Assembly: GCF_019711355.1 (NCBI RefSeq)
Contig: NZ_CP081297.1
Coordinates: 806,001 to 870,000 of the forward strand
Source: Qipengyuania psychrotolerans
GTDB lineage: Bacteria > Pseudomonadota > Alphaproteobacteria > Sphingomonadales > Sphingomonadaceae
Length of the DNA: 64,000 nt
Direction of reading: 5' to 3'
The first letter of the stretch is position 1; each line of letters opens with the position of its first letter. The notes beneath the pieces are model-generated. The model did not search any database, had not been told where the DNA came from, and worked only from the letters and a program-made list of their open reading frames with translations. Below are positions 26,297-35,126 of the stretch, in pieces. The translations under genes were made by a program, and so were the position numbers.

Positions 26297-28080
26297 CCCA
26301 AAGCTCCCTTGAACTTTCCCCGATCGGCAATTGCCAGGTCAGTGCACTGGTCGACAAGACCGGCGGCTTTGTCTGGAGCTGTATACCCCGGGTCGACGGT
26401 GATCCCGTGTTCTGCTCGCTGTTGAATGGCGACAAGCAAGATCAGGGCGTCTGGCGTTTTGAACTGGAAGGGCAGGTGTCCGCGACCCAGCATTATGAAC
26501 GCAATACCCCGATCCTTGTCACTCGCCTCGAAGCTGAAGACGGCAGCGCGCTCGAAATCACCGATTTCGCCCCTCGCTATGAAGGGTCGGGCCGGATGTA
26601 CCGCCCTGTCGCCCTGATCCGCATGGTTCGCCCCGTGTCCGGCGCGCCCCGCCTGCGTGTGCGCCTCGTACCCATGCATAATTATGGTGCTGGCACTGCG
26701 ACCACTACCAATGGGACAAACCACATCCGTTACCAGGTGGGCGATCAGACCATGCGTCTCTCCACCGATGCCCCGGTAGGCTATGTGCTGGAAGGCCGCA
26801 GCTACCGCGTCGAAAGCGACCAGCATTTCTTCCTCGGCCCGGACGAGCCCTTCGTAGGCAATATTCGCAGCGAGCTGCGACGGATGGAAGCCAATACACG
26901 CAAATATTGGCAGCATTGGGTGCGCGGCCTGCATATCCCGCTGGAATGGCAGGAAGAAACCATCCGCGCTGCGATCACGCTCAAGCTGTGCCAGCACGAA
27001 GAAACGGGCGCGATCGTCGCCGCACTCACGACTTCCATTCCCGAAGCGCCCGGCAGCGAGCGGAACTGGGACTACCGCTATTGCTGGATCCGGGACAGTT
27101 ATTACACGGTTCAGGCCCTGAACCGGCTCGGTGCGCTGGATGTGCTGGAGAAGTACCTCGCCTACCTTCGCAATATCGTCGATCAGGCGCGCGGAGGGCA
27201 GATACAGCCGCTGTATTCGGTGATGGGAGAGGCGGAGCTGCACGAAAGCTTTGCCGAGAACCTGGCCGGATACCGAGGGATGGGCCCGGTTCGCGTGGGC
27301 AATGCGGCATACAAGCAGGTCCAGTATGATTGCTACGGCCAGATCGTCATGCCGACTGCGCAGGCGTTCTTCGACAACCGGCTCCTGCGCATGGCCGATG
27401 AAACCGATTTCGCGCATCTCGAAGAAGTTGGCGAGGCAGCTTGGGCAAAGCACGACAAGCCCGATGCCGGACTGTGGGAATTTCGTACGCGCCAGGAGGT
27501 CCACACCTATTCTGCGGTGATGTGCTGGGCGGCCTGCGACCGGCTGGCCAATGTCGCAGCGCAGCTGGGCAAAACGGACCGCGCCCGCGTTTGGACGGAG
27601 CGTGCAGAAGCCATCCGCGCGAAGATCGAAACCGAAGCGTGGAGCGAAGAAGGCGGCCATTACGGTGCCAGTTTCGAAAGCGACTATCTCGACGCCAGCC
27701 TGCTCCAGATGGTGGAACTGCGCTTCCTCAAACCTGACGACGAACGCTTCCTGAAGACATTTGCCGCGGTCGAACGCGACCTCAGGCGCGGCAATTACAT
27801 GCTGCGCTATGCGGCTGAGGATGATTTCGGAGCACCCGAAACGGCGTTCAACGTCTGCACGTTCTGGCTGATCGAAGCGCTACATCTGACCGGCCGCAGC
27901 GAAGAGGCGCGCGAATTGTTCGGCGCCATGCTCAGCCACACAACCCGCTCGGGGCTTCTGAGCGAAGACCTCGACTATGATACGGGTGAACTATGGGGGA
28001 ACTTCCCGCAGACCTACTCGCTGGTTGGTATAATCAATTCGGCGGGGCTGCTGTCCAAACCATGGAGTGATGTCAGGTGA
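26281..28080 (+). CDS. Glycoside hydrolase family 15 protein (trehalase/glucoamylase-like)
   Basis: GH15 enzyme of 599 residues: an N-terminal beta-sandwich domain (about 1-220) and the (alpha/alpha)6 barrel. The WDYRYCWIRDSYYTVQAL segment and the C-terminal LDYDTGELWGNFPQTYSL block, with the expected catalytic carboxylates, are well conserved. Bacterial members include glucoamylases and acid trehalases. Being embedded between otsB and otsA, a trehalase or related alpha-glucosidase role is inferred. No signal peptide, so it acts in the cytoplasm. The stop overlaps the otsA start as GTGA. Confidence 0.92.
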   Translation: MAGTVTQSSLELSPIGNCQVSALVDKTGGFVWSCIPRVDGDPVFCSLLNGDKQDQGVWRFELEGQVSATQHYERNTPILVTRLEAEDGSALEITDFAPRYEGSGRMYRPVALIRMVRPVSGAPRLRVRLVPMHNYGAGTATTTNGTNHIRYQVGDQTMRLSTDAPVGYVLEGRSYRVESDQHFFLGPDEPFVGNIRSELRRMEANTRKYWQHWVRGLHIPLEWQEETIRAAITLKLCQHEETGAIVAALTTSIPEAPGSERNWDYRYCWIRDSYYTVQALNRLGALDVLEKYLAYLRNIVDQARGGQIQPLYSVMGEAELHESFAENLAGYRGMGPVRVGNAAYKQVQYDCYGQIVMPTAQAFFDNRLLRMADETDFAHLEEVGEAAWAKHDKPDAGLWEFRTRQEVHTYSAVMCWAACDRLANVAAQLGKTDRARVWTERAEAIRAKIETEAWSEEGGHYGASFESDYLDASLLQMVELRFLKPDDERFLKTFAAVERDLRRGNYMLRYAAEDDFGAPETAFNVCTFWLIEALHLTGRSEEARELFGAMLSHTTRSGLLSEDLDYDTGELWGNFPQTYSLVGIINSAGLLSKPWSDVR

Positions 28081-29474
28081 GCGCAGATGCGCGTTTGGTA
28101 GTGGTATCGAATAGGGTCGCTGTACCCAAGGCGCGCGGCGCTGCGGGTGCACAAGGCGGCTTGGCTGGCGCGCTGAACGCGGCCCTGAAAGAGCGCAGCG
28201 GCGTCTGGTTCGGCTGGTCCGGTGAAGAAGCTGAAGAACACACGGGCGAAATCTCGACCCAGACCACTGACGGCGTGACGACTGCGACAATCGATCTGTC
28301 CAAGCGCGACGTTGATGAATATTACAACGGATACGCCAATTCGACCCTCTGGCCGCTGTTTCATTACCGCCTCGATCTCGCCGAATATGAGCGCGAGACT
28401 GCCAAGGGCTATGAGCGAGTCAATGAACGCTTCGCCGAGACGTTGCATCCGCTTCTGGAAGACGATGATGTCCTGTGGGTTCACGACTATCACCTGATCC
28501 CGCTGGGCGAACGTCTGCGTTCGCGCGGTGTGCAGAACCGGATCGGGTTTTTCCTGCACATACCGTGGCCCGCGACACGCTTGTTCGTATCGCTGCCCTA
28601 TCATGAGCGCCTTGTGCGCACGATGCTGCACTACGACTTGCTGGGCTTTCAGACCCACGAATGGCTCGACAGCTTCCTGCATTATTGCCGCACCGAACTG
28701 GGTGCCGAGATCGACGAGGAGACCGGTGCGATCACTCTGGACGGACGCACCACGATTGCGCGTGCCTATCCGATCGGGATCGACTGGGATCACTTCAGCA
28801 AGCTTGGCGAAGATGAAGCCGCGCAGCGCGCGCAGCAGCGGCTGCTGAATTCGACTCGCAGGCGCACGGCCATGATCGGAGTGGACCGGCTGGATTATTC
28901 CAAGGGCCTGCCTGAAAGACTCGACGGGATATCGCGATTTTTCGACCAGCACCCGGACCGCGTCAGCGATCTGGTCTTCATCCAGATTGCTCCGCCGAGC
29001 CGCGAGGACGTCGAAAGCTATCAGAAGATCCGTGCCGAACTCGAACAGAAGGCAGGGCAGATCAACGGAGCGCGAAGCGAAGTAGATCTGGTCCCCGTTC
29101 GCTATGTGAACCGGGGTTATAGCCATGCTGAACTGTTCGGCTTCTTCCGCGCGGCGAAGATCGGTCTCGTCACACCGCTGCGTGACGGGATGAATTTGGT
29201 GGCCAAGGAATATCTCGCGGCGCAGGATCCGGAAGACCCGGGTGTCCTTATTCTTTCGCGATTTGCCGGAGCGGCTGCGCAGATGGAGGATGCGCTGCTC
29301 GTGAACCCTCACAGCCCAGATGATTTGGCGCATGCAATCGGCAAGGCGCTCGATATGCCGTTGGAAGAACGCCGCCGCCGCTACGAGAGCCTGATCGGGA
29401 CCGTACGCGACGACAATGTGCAGGATTGGACCGAAAACTTCCTGCGCGACCTCGATTCAGCAGGTCAGCTTTAA
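28077..29474 (+). CDS. otsA: Alpha,alpha-trehalose-phosphate synthase
   Basis: GT20 glycosyltransferase of 465 residues making trehalose 6-phosphate from a nucleotide-glucose and glucose 6-phosphate. Typical blocks: VVSNRVAVP at the N-terminus, GVWFGWSGE, HDYHLIPLGERLR, GVDRLDYSKGLPERL and the late DGMNLVAKEYLAAQ. GTG start within the GH15 stop, implying coupled translation. Its TAA shares the TTAA at 29471-29474 with the convergent response regulator. Confidence 0.95.
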   Translation: MSADARLVVVSNRVAVPKARGAAGAQGGLAGALNAALKERSGVWFGWSGEEAEEHTGEISTQTTDGVTTATIDLSKRDVDEYYNGYANSTLWPLFHYRLDLAEYERETAKGYERVNERFAETLHPLLEDDDVLWVHDYHLIPLGERLRSRGVQNRIGFFLHIPWPATRLFVSLPYHERLVRTMLHYDLLGFQTHEWLDSFLHYCRTELGAEIDEETGAITLDGRTTIARAYPIGIDWDHFSKLGEDEAAQRAQQRLLNSTRRRTAMIGVDRLDYSKGLPERLDGISRFFDQHPDRVSDLVFIQIAPPSREDVESYQKIRAELEQKAGQINGARSEVDLVPVRYVNRGYSHAELFGFFRAAKIGLVTPLRDGMNLVAKEYLAAQDPEDPGVLILSRFAGAAAQMEDALLVNPHSPDDLAHAIGKALDMPLEERRRRYESLIGTVRDDNVQDWTENFLRDLDSAGQL

Positions 29475-29929
29475 AGCATTATTCTGCGGTCGGGCGAATC
29501 TCGCCAACGTCCAGCCGCCTGTTCCAGATGCTCGGTAAGGGTTCGATGTTGCGGACGTTCTTCGCGCGATTTCAGCACCAGGTTTACCTCATGCAGAAGC
29601 ATCTGCGCATTGAACGGTTTGCGGATGAACCCCTGGGCCCCGTTGTAATAGGCGTGCTGCTCATCTTCTGCCCCGCTAAGGCCGGTAAACATGATGACAG
29701 GCAAGTCGTAATTGTCCGGCGAACTGCGGATCGAACGGAGCACCTGGGCACCGGTTAGCCCGGGCATATCGTGATCAAGCAACAGCAAATCGGGTCGGCG
29801 CCAACGCAGGAGATCGAGCGCCTTTTCTCCGTCGCCGACGCAGCCGCACACGTGGCCGGCGTCAAACAACACCTTGCTGGCCATTTCTGAAACGATTTCG
29901 TCGTCGTCAACGATCACAATGCGCGCCAT
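29471..29929 (-). CDS. Single-domain response regulator with C-terminal tail
   Basis: CheY-like receiver of 152 residues. The acidic pocket is DDDE at 8-11, the phospho-acceptor is D52 (LLLLDHDMPG), the switch Thr is in MFTGLSG and the conserved Lys is in IRKPFN. The receiver ends near residue 120, and the remaining 30 residues are polar and charged with no recognisable output domain. No histidine kinase is adjacent. The ATG at 29929 is chosen since VIVDDDE starts at once after it. Convergent with otsA. Confidence 0.87.
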   Translation of the reverse strand: MARIVIVDDDEIVSEMASKVLFDAGHVCGCVGDGEKALDLLRWRRPDLLLLDHDMPGLTGAQVLRSIRSSPDNYDLPVIMFTGLSGAEDEQHAYYNGAQGFIRKPFNAQMLLHEVNLVLKSREERPQHRTLTEHLEQAAGRWRDSPDRRIML

Positions 29930-30066
29930 GCCTATTCCCTGATAAAGCCGAATTTCGATAGTCATCGGGCTTACTGCCAGCGTCCCAATTCAGCCTTTCA
30001 GGCAGCATAGGGATTTGCCCCTAGGTGCCATTGCCGGTGGCTGCGCGGCCTGCCACACCGCTGCAC

Positions 30067-30846
30067 ATGATTCGTGACCCATTCATCGAGACCGACGGCA
30101 TCCACAATTTCCGCGACTACGGAGGCTGGGAGACGTCCGAAGGGGCCAGCGTAAAGCGCGGGCTACTGTGGCGCTCGGGACAGCATGTCGCTGCAAGTGA
30201 CGACGATCTGGCTGCGATTGCAAAGATGCACATCCGTACGGTGATCGACCTGCGCGGCGCGAGCGAACGCGAACGCAATCCTTGCCGCCGTGTGCAAGGT
30301 TTCGACGGCGAAGTTCTGTTTTATGATGGAGAAACCACCTCCAGTCCGCCGCACATGGACGTCGATGCCGAGACAACCACGGCGGAATTTGCCAGGCAGC
30401 GCATGATTGCGGTCTATACGCGAATGCCCCGCAATCCTGCGATGACAGAGATGTTCTCGCGCTACTTGCGCATTCTTGCTGAACGCGACGGGGCAAGCCT
30501 TGTCCATTGTTTCGCTGGCAAGGATCGGACGGGCGTTGCTGCGATGCTGCTGCTCCATATTCTCGGCGTGGACCGTGACCGCCAGATGGCGGAGTTTTTG
30601 CGGACGAATGATGCGCCGAATATGGAGGTGCTCGCCGCGCAGTCGGTGCCCGGTATCGAAGAGCGGCTCGGACGGAAACTGGACAAGAGTGCAATCGAAG
30701 CGTTGCTCGGTGTGCGCGAAGACTACCTCGCGACCTTCTGGCGCGAGGTCGAGGCCGATCACGGATCGCTCGACGCGTATATCTCGGGCGCATTAGGTGT
30801 GGATGACGCCCTGCGCGAGCGGCTCCGCAACGCCTACCTGGCGTGA
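30067..30846 (+). CDS. Tyrosine-protein phosphatase family protein
   Basis: Dual-specificity/Tyr_phosphatase_3-type protein of 259 residues. The P-loop is HCFAGKDRTGVAAML, a CX5R motif with the GKDRTG form typical of bacterial PTPs acting on proteins or phosphoinositides. The N-terminal FRDYGG and RSGQH blocks are typical of the family. The ATG at 30067 begins MIRDPFIETDG; 14 upstream codons look non-coding. Stand-alone gene, 137 bases from the divergent receiver gene. Substrate unknown. Confidence 0.87.
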   Translation: MIRDPFIETDGIHNFRDYGGWETSEGASVKRGLLWRSGQHVAASDDDLAAIAKMHIRTVIDLRGASERERNPCRRVQGFDGEVLFYDGETTSSPPHMDVDAETTTAEFARQRMIAVYTRMPRNPAMTEMFSRYLRILAERDGASLVHCFAGKDRTGVAAMLLLHILGVDRDRQMAEFLRTNDAPNMEVLAAQSVPGIEERLGRKLDKSAIEALLGVREDYLATFWREVEADHGSLDAYISGALGVDDALRERLRNAYLA

Positions 30847-30910
30847 CTCCGGCCGCGCCAGTCCCCATATAGCGCCCTTACTTCCAAATTGACGATCTAG
30901 AGACTGATTC

Positions 30911-31876
30911 ATGGCTACCCATCGCACCAAAATGCTCATCATCGGCTCCGGCCCCGCCGGCTATTCCGCTGCCATCTATGGCGCGCGCGCGATGATGGAG
31001 CCGATCGTGGTGCAAGGCCTGCAGCCCGGCGGACAGCTGACCATCACTACCGATGTGGAAAATTATCCCGGCTTCCGCGATGTAGTGCAGGGCCCGTGGC
31101 TCATGGAAGAAATGAAGGCGCAGGCCGAACACGTGGGCACCCGCATGATGTGGGACACGATCGTAGAAGTTGATCTAGAGGGCGGCTCACCCTTCCGCGC
31201 AATTGGCGACAGCGGCGATGAATACATCGGTGACATCCTGGTCATTGCCACGGGTGCGCAGGCCAAATGGCTCGGCGCTCCGGGTGAACAGGAGCTGGGC
31301 GGCAAGGGCGTTTCGGCCTGCGCGACGTGTGACGGTTTCTTCTATCGTGGCAAGAAGGTCGCGGTGATCGGCGGCGGCAATACCGCGGTCGAGGAAGCAC
31401 TCTACCTCACCAACCATTCCGACGATGTGACCCTGATCCACCGCCGAGATGAACTGCGCGCCGAGAAAATCCTGCAGGACCGCCTGCTGAACCACCCCAA
31501 GATTTCGGTCCTGTGGAACAAGACGGTCGAAAGCTTTGAGGCTGGCGAAAACGGCGCACTGACGCACCTGCGCCTGCGCGATACCCAGACTTCTGAAGAT
31601 AGCGAATTTGCCTGCGAGGGCGCGTTCGTGGCGATCGGACACGCTCCTGCGACCGAACTGTTCAAGGGCAAGCTGCCGATGGACGATAGCGGTTACCTGC
31701 TGGTCGAACCAGGCACTCCGAAGACTTCGATCCCCGGCGTGTTCGCTGCAGGCGATGTCATGGATCACACCTATCGCCAGGCCGTGACGGCTGCCGGGAC
31801 CGGCTGCATGGCAGCGCTCGATGGCGAACGCTTCCTGGCTACGCTGGAAGTGGCTCAGCGCGAAGCGGCGGAGTAA
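30911..31876 (+). CDS. trxB: Thioredoxin-disulfide reductase
   Basis: Flavoprotein of 321 residues that reduces thioredoxin with NADPH. FAD-binding GSGPAGYSAAIYGARA at 14-29, redox-active C-A-T-C in the SACATCDGFFYRG segment, NADPH-binding GGGNTAVEEALYL, and the FAD-binding GVFAAGDVMDH near the C-terminus are all present. The stop codon lies in the loop of a GC-rich hairpin, and the gene converges on the MAPEG pair. Confidence 0.95.
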   Translation: MATHRTKMLIIGSGPAGYSAAIYGARAMMEPIVVQGLQPGGQLTITTDVENYPGFRDVVQGPWLMEEMKAQAEHVGTRMMWDTIVEVDLEGGSPFRAIGDSGDEYIGDILVIATGAQAKWLGAPGEQELGGKGVSACATCDGFFYRGKKVAVIGGGNTAVEEALYLTNHSDDVTLIHRRDELRAEKILQDRLLNHPKISVLWNKTVESFEAGENGALTHLRLRDTQTSEDSEFACEGAFVAIGHAPATELFKGKLPMDDSGYLLVEPGTPKTSIPGVFAAGDVMDHTYRQAVTAAGTGCMAALDGERFLATLEVAQREAAE

Positions 31877-31887
31877 ACCTCCGCCGC
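31865..31887. terminator. GC-rich hairpin over the trxB stop (probable weak bidirectional terminator)
   Basis: A 9-bp perfect stem GCGGCGGAG (31865-31873) / CTCCGCCGC (31879-31887) with loop TAAAC that contains the trxB stop. It sits between convergent genes but has no T-run on either side. Confidence 0.5.
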
Positions 31888-31894
31888 CCCTGCA

Positions 31895-32344
31895 TTACAT
31901 GTGTACGTCGAACGTCACGATAAAGGCGTGAAAGATCAGCGCCATCAGGACGATGCTGGATAGGGCGAACAGTACGAAGCGCACCAATACGCGGTTGCTT
32001 GTCGACTGTACCAGTGAATGAATGACGCGCAGGCCGACGTAAATCCAAGCCAAAAGAGCATTCATTCCGTCGCCATAGCCGGTGATCGCCAGCAGGATCG
32101 CGATCGCGTAAAACACGGTCGGCGCTTCGTGCAGATGGTTGTAATTATCCGCTTTCCAGCTGACTTTCTCGGGCAACTCCGCCCTGAGGCTGGTGCCCGT
32201 TGATCCCACCATGTGGGCAGGATCAAGCTTGGGATTGCGGCTCATTGCCGGAATGCGGGTGGCATACATCCAGATCCACATGATCATGGTCCATGCCGCC
32301 AGAGCGACAACCGCCTGGAGGATCGGTGATTGGGCGATTTCCAT
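31895..32344 (-). CDS. MAPEG family membrane protein (second of a tandem pair)
   Basis: Small membrane protein of 149 residues with four predicted helices. The conserved centre (a KADNYNHLHEAPTVFYA segment, then ALLAWIYVGLRVIHSLVQ) matches the MAPEG superfamily, whose eukaryotic members conjugate glutathione or metabolise eicosanoids; bacterial ones are mostly uncharacterised. It follows a paralogous gene after 11 bases, so the two are one transcript. A role in glutathione-dependent detoxification is only an inference from family membership. Confidence 0.85.
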   Translation of the reverse strand: MEIAQSPILQAVVALAAWTMIMWIWMYATRIPAMSRNPKLDPAHMVGSTGTSLRAELPEKVSWKADNYNHLHEAPTVFYAIAILLAITGYGDGMNALLAWIYVGLRVIHSLVQSTSNRVLVRFVLFALSSIVLMALIFHAFIVTFDVHM

Positions 32345-32355
32345 TTCGTCTGTCC

Positions 32356-32790
32356 TTAAACCGCGAAGAGGGTGAGCGCGACAGCCCGGTAAGCGAGCCA
32401 GCCAAGCGCGATAGTGGCAAGGACGAACAGCGGGAAACGGATCGTCACCGTGTTGACGGTTGCCTGCCAGACCGAATGAACAATCCGCAGACCAACGTAA
32501 ATCCACGCCACCAGTACATCCATCGCCGTGGCGCCAAGCAAGGCCAGGATTACGACCGCCGGATAGAAAATGGTCGGCTGTTCCATCAGGTGCGCGTAAT
32601 TGTGCGATTTCCACTGGACCTTGTCGGGCAGAACACCCTCGAGATCCTGCCCGCGGCCACCGGGCTTGGCATTGCCGAGGTCCATTCCCGTTTTCTTCAT
32701 CGCCGGAAAGCGCGTGAATGCCATCCATAAAAGCATGACGAGCGACCAAGCGATCAGCACCGCTGCCGGTGCAAGAATTTGAGCCTGCAT
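32356..32790 (-). CDS. MAPEG family membrane protein (first of a tandem pair)
   Basis: Membrane protein of 144 residues, four predicted helices, with KSHNYAHLMEQPTIFYP and LVAWIYVGLRIVHSVWQ blocks that align with the next gene, so the pair arose by tandem duplication. The start at 32790 begins MQAQILAPAA. The N-terminal helix differs from its partner. Subunits of such trimeric proteins might mix, but nothing in the sequence proves it. Confidence 0.85.
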   Translation of the reverse strand: MQAQILAPAAVLIAWSLVMLLWMAFTRFPAMKKTGMDLGNAKPGGRGQDLEGVLPDKVQWKSHNYAHLMEQPTIFYPAVVILALLGATAMDVLVAWIYVGLRIVHSVWQATVNTVTIRFPLFVLATIALGWLAYRAVALTLFAV

Positions 32791-32845
32791 CAGGTAATCT
32801 CCCTCCCTATGTGCCGCGCATGGGTGCGTCGGCGGGAAGGGATTG

Positions 32846-33790
32846 TCAAACCTCTCGCAAGGTTTCGGCGAAGCTCTCCGCATCTGTGTTGCCGCCGGTG
32901 AGCATGATGACCGTGCTTTCATCGACTGGCACCTTGCCTGCCAGCGCTGCTGCCAGCGCCGCCGCGCCGCCCGGTTCGAGCACGAGGTTCAGCTTTGAAA
33001 AGGCGAACCGCTGGGCGGTTTTCACCTCATCGTCGGTGACCGTGACGCCCGGCTCTGCCCGCCCGTGGAGCACTTTCAAATTGATGTCCTTGGTCGCATC
33101 GGGTTGCAACGCATCGCAAATCGTAGTCGGCGGGGAGCTGCCAACGCGCACGATCTCTCCTGCTTCGATGGCCTGTCCCACCATGTCCCATCCAGCAGGT
33201 TCGACGATGTGGATCGCGCTGCCGGGACAGGCGAGGGCGAGGCCAGCGGCCAGCCCGCCGCCGCCGCAGCAGGCCACGAGACGCGATGGTGCGCGCCCCA
33301 GCTGCGCCTCGATTTCGATGCCTGCGCTGCCCTGGCCTTCGATCACCCATGGATCAGCAAAAGCATGGACAAGTACCGCACCGCTCTTCTCGATTTCGCG
33401 GGCTGCGACTTCGTCGCGGTCCTCGCCGGGCCGATCATAGAGGATAATTTCCGCGCCCAATGCGCGGGTTGCGTCCAGTTTTACCTTCGGAGCGTTACGC
33501 GGCATGACGATTGCCGCCTTGATCCCCAGTCGCCGTGCAGCCCACGCCACTCCTTGTGCGTGGTTGCCCGATGAAACTGCGACCACGCCGCGTGACCGTT
33601 CTTCCGGGGACAAGTTCGACAGCCGCCACCACCCGCCGCGTATCTTGAACGCACCGACCGGCTGGAGACTCTCGGCCTTGGCATGGCACTGCACACCGCC
33701 GATATCGACGGGCAGCAGCGGTGTCGGCGCCAGGATTTGCGCGATGGAAGTGGCGGCGTTCTGAACGCCTTGTCGGGTTGGCAGCTGCAT
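32846..33790 (-). CDS. Threonine/serine dehydratase (PLP-dependent)
   Basis: Fold-type II PLP enzyme of about 314 residues. The Schiff-base lysine is in AFKIRGG (usual form SFKIRG), the substrate-binding loop is SSGNHAQGVAWAA, and the glycine-rich phosphate loop is CCGGGGLAAGLAL. No C-terminal ACT domain, so it is like catabolic threonine dehydratases or serine racemase-like enzymes rather than IlvA. The start at 33790 (MQLPTRQGV) is preferred for its fit to the family; ATGs at 33805 and 33823 are possible. Divergent from the carboxyspermidine dehydrogenase gene. Confidence 0.87.
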   Translation of the reverse strand: MQLPTRQGVQNAATSIAQILAPTPLLPVDIGGVQCHAKAESLQPVGAFKIRGGWWRLSNLSPEERSRGVVAVSSGNHAQGVAWAARRLGIKAAIVMPRNAPKVKLDATRALGAEIILYDRPGEDRDEVAAREIEKSGAVLVHAFADPWVIEGQGSAGIEIEAQLGRAPSRLVACCGGGGLAAGLALACPGSAIHIVEPAGWDMVGQAIEAGEIVRVGSSPPTTICDALQPDATKDINLKVLHGRAEPGVTVTDDEVKTAQRFAFSKLNLVLEPGGAAALAAALAGKVPVDESTVIMLTGGNTDAESFAETLREV

Positions 33791-33869
33791 ATTGTCTCGG
33801 ATCATTTGGCGGGGATAGCGCATTCGGTTAGAGGGCGCGCAAGAATCGTATCAAACGAAGAGGTTTTTC

Positions 33870-35081
33870 ATGTCGACAGTGTTGGTCATCGGTGCGGGCG
33901 GCGTCAGCTCGGTCTGCGTTCACAAGATGGCGATGAACGCCGATATCTTTGGCGACATCCATCTTGCCAGTCGTACGAAGTCGAAATGCGACGCGATCGC
34001 TGCAAGCGTGAAGGAGCGTACCGGGCAAAGCATATCGACCTACGAAATCGATGCTGAAGAAGTCCCTGCGATGATCAACCTCATCCGACAGGTGAAACCC
34101 AGCCTCGTCGTCAATCTGGCACTGCCTTATCAGGATCTCCCGATCATGGACGCCTGCCTCGAGGCCGGTGTCGATTATCTCGATACCGCAAATTACGAAC
34201 CGAAGGACGAGGCCCGGTTCGAATACCACTGGCAGTGGGCTTACCACGACCGCTTCAAGCAAGCCGGCATCATGGCGCTGCTGGGGTCTGGCTTTGATCC
34301 CGGCGTGACCAGCGTATTCACCATGTGGCTCAAGAAGCACAAGCTGAAGACCATTCGCCAGCTCGACATTCTCGATTGCAATGGCGGCGATCACGGGCAG
34401 GCCTTTGCCACCAACTTCAATCCGGAAATCAACATCCGTGAGGTTACGGCACCCGCGCGGCATTGGGAAAACGGGGAGTGGGTCGAAACGCCCGCGCTCG
34501 ACAAGCGGGTCGAATTCGATTTCGAAGCCGTCGGCCAGAAGAACATGTACATGATGTACCACGAAGAGCTGGAAAGCCTCGCCAAGTTCAATCCCGAGCT
34601 TGAGCGCGCACGGTTCTGGATGACCTTTGGCGATGAGTACATCAAGCACCTGACCGTCCTGCAAAATGTCGGCATGACCGGGATCGAACCGATCCGGTAT
34701 CAGGGCAAGGAAATCATCCCGCTGCAATTCCTCGCCGCAGTTCTGCCCAAACCGGAATCGCTGGGTGAAACCACCAAGGGCAACACCAACATCGGCGTCA
34801 TCGCCACCGGCGAAGCCCTGGACGGGTCGGGTGAGAAAACGTTCTACATCAACAACATCTGCAGCCACGAAGCCGCCTATGAGGAAACAGGTAATCAGGC
34901 GGTATCCTACACCACGGGCGTTCCCGCGATGATTGGCAGCACGATGGTGGTCACTGGCAAGTGGGCTGGGGACGGCGTCTTCAACATGGAAGAGATGGAT
35001 CCCGATCCGTTCATGGAAATGCTGAACGAACACGGCCTTCCCTGGCAGGTGAAGGAACTCGGCGGTCCCGTGGACTTTTAA
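33870..35081 (+). CDS. Carboxynorspermidine/carboxyspermidine dehydrogenase (saccharopine-dehydrogenase family)
   Basis: NADP-dependent enzyme of 403 residues. The Rossmann loop VIGAGGVSSVCVHKM is at residues 5-19. The NYEPKDEARFEYHWQW and GFDPGVTSVF segments are characteristic of carboxynorspermidine dehydrogenase, separating it from lysine-forming saccharopine dehydrogenase. It would condense aspartate semialdehyde with putrescine to carboxyspermidine. A carboxynorspermidine decarboxylase (37730) and an ornithine decarboxylase (41771) lie downstream, completing a spermidine route without S-adenosylmethionine decarboxylase. Confidence 0.93.
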   Translation: MSTVLVIGAGGVSSVCVHKMAMNADIFGDIHLASRTKSKCDAIAASVKERTGQSISTYEIDAEEVPAMINLIRQVKPSLVVNLALPYQDLPIMDACLEAGVDYLDTANYEPKDEARFEYHWQWAYHDRFKQAGIMALLGSGFDPGVTSVFTMWLKKHKLKTIRQLDILDCNGGDHGQAFATNFNPEINIREVTAPARHWENGEWVETPALDKRVEFDFEAVGQKNMYMMYHEELESLAKFNPELERARFWMTFGDEYIKHLTVLQNVGMTGIEPIRYQGKEIIPLQFLAAVLPKPESLGETTKGNTNIGVIATGEALDGSGEKTFYINNICSHEAAYEETGNQAVSYTTGVPAMIGSTMVVTGKWAGDGVFNMEEMDPDPFMEMLNEHGLPWQVKELGGPVDF

Positions 35082-35101
35082 ATATTGAGGAATGTTAATT
35101 A

Positions 35102-35125
35102 CGGCGTGGCTTTCGGGCCACGCCG
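35102..35125 (+). terminator. Hairpin after the carboxyspermidine dehydrogenase gene
   Basis: A 9-bp perfect stem CGGCGTGGC (35102-35110) / GCCACGCCG (35117-35125) with a TTTCGG loop begins 21 bases after the stop. No U-run follows, so termination strength is uncertain. Confidence 0.6.
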
Positions 35126-35126
35126 A

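Noticed and set aside
26251..27660. 469-codon minus-strand frame opposite the GH15 gene
   Set aside because: Same mirror effect; the translation has no motif and the plus-strand protein is a clear GH15 enzyme.
28014..29333. 439-codon minus-strand frame opposite otsA
   Set aside because: Shadow of otsA; composition is Arg/Ala/Val/His-rich with no domain pattern.
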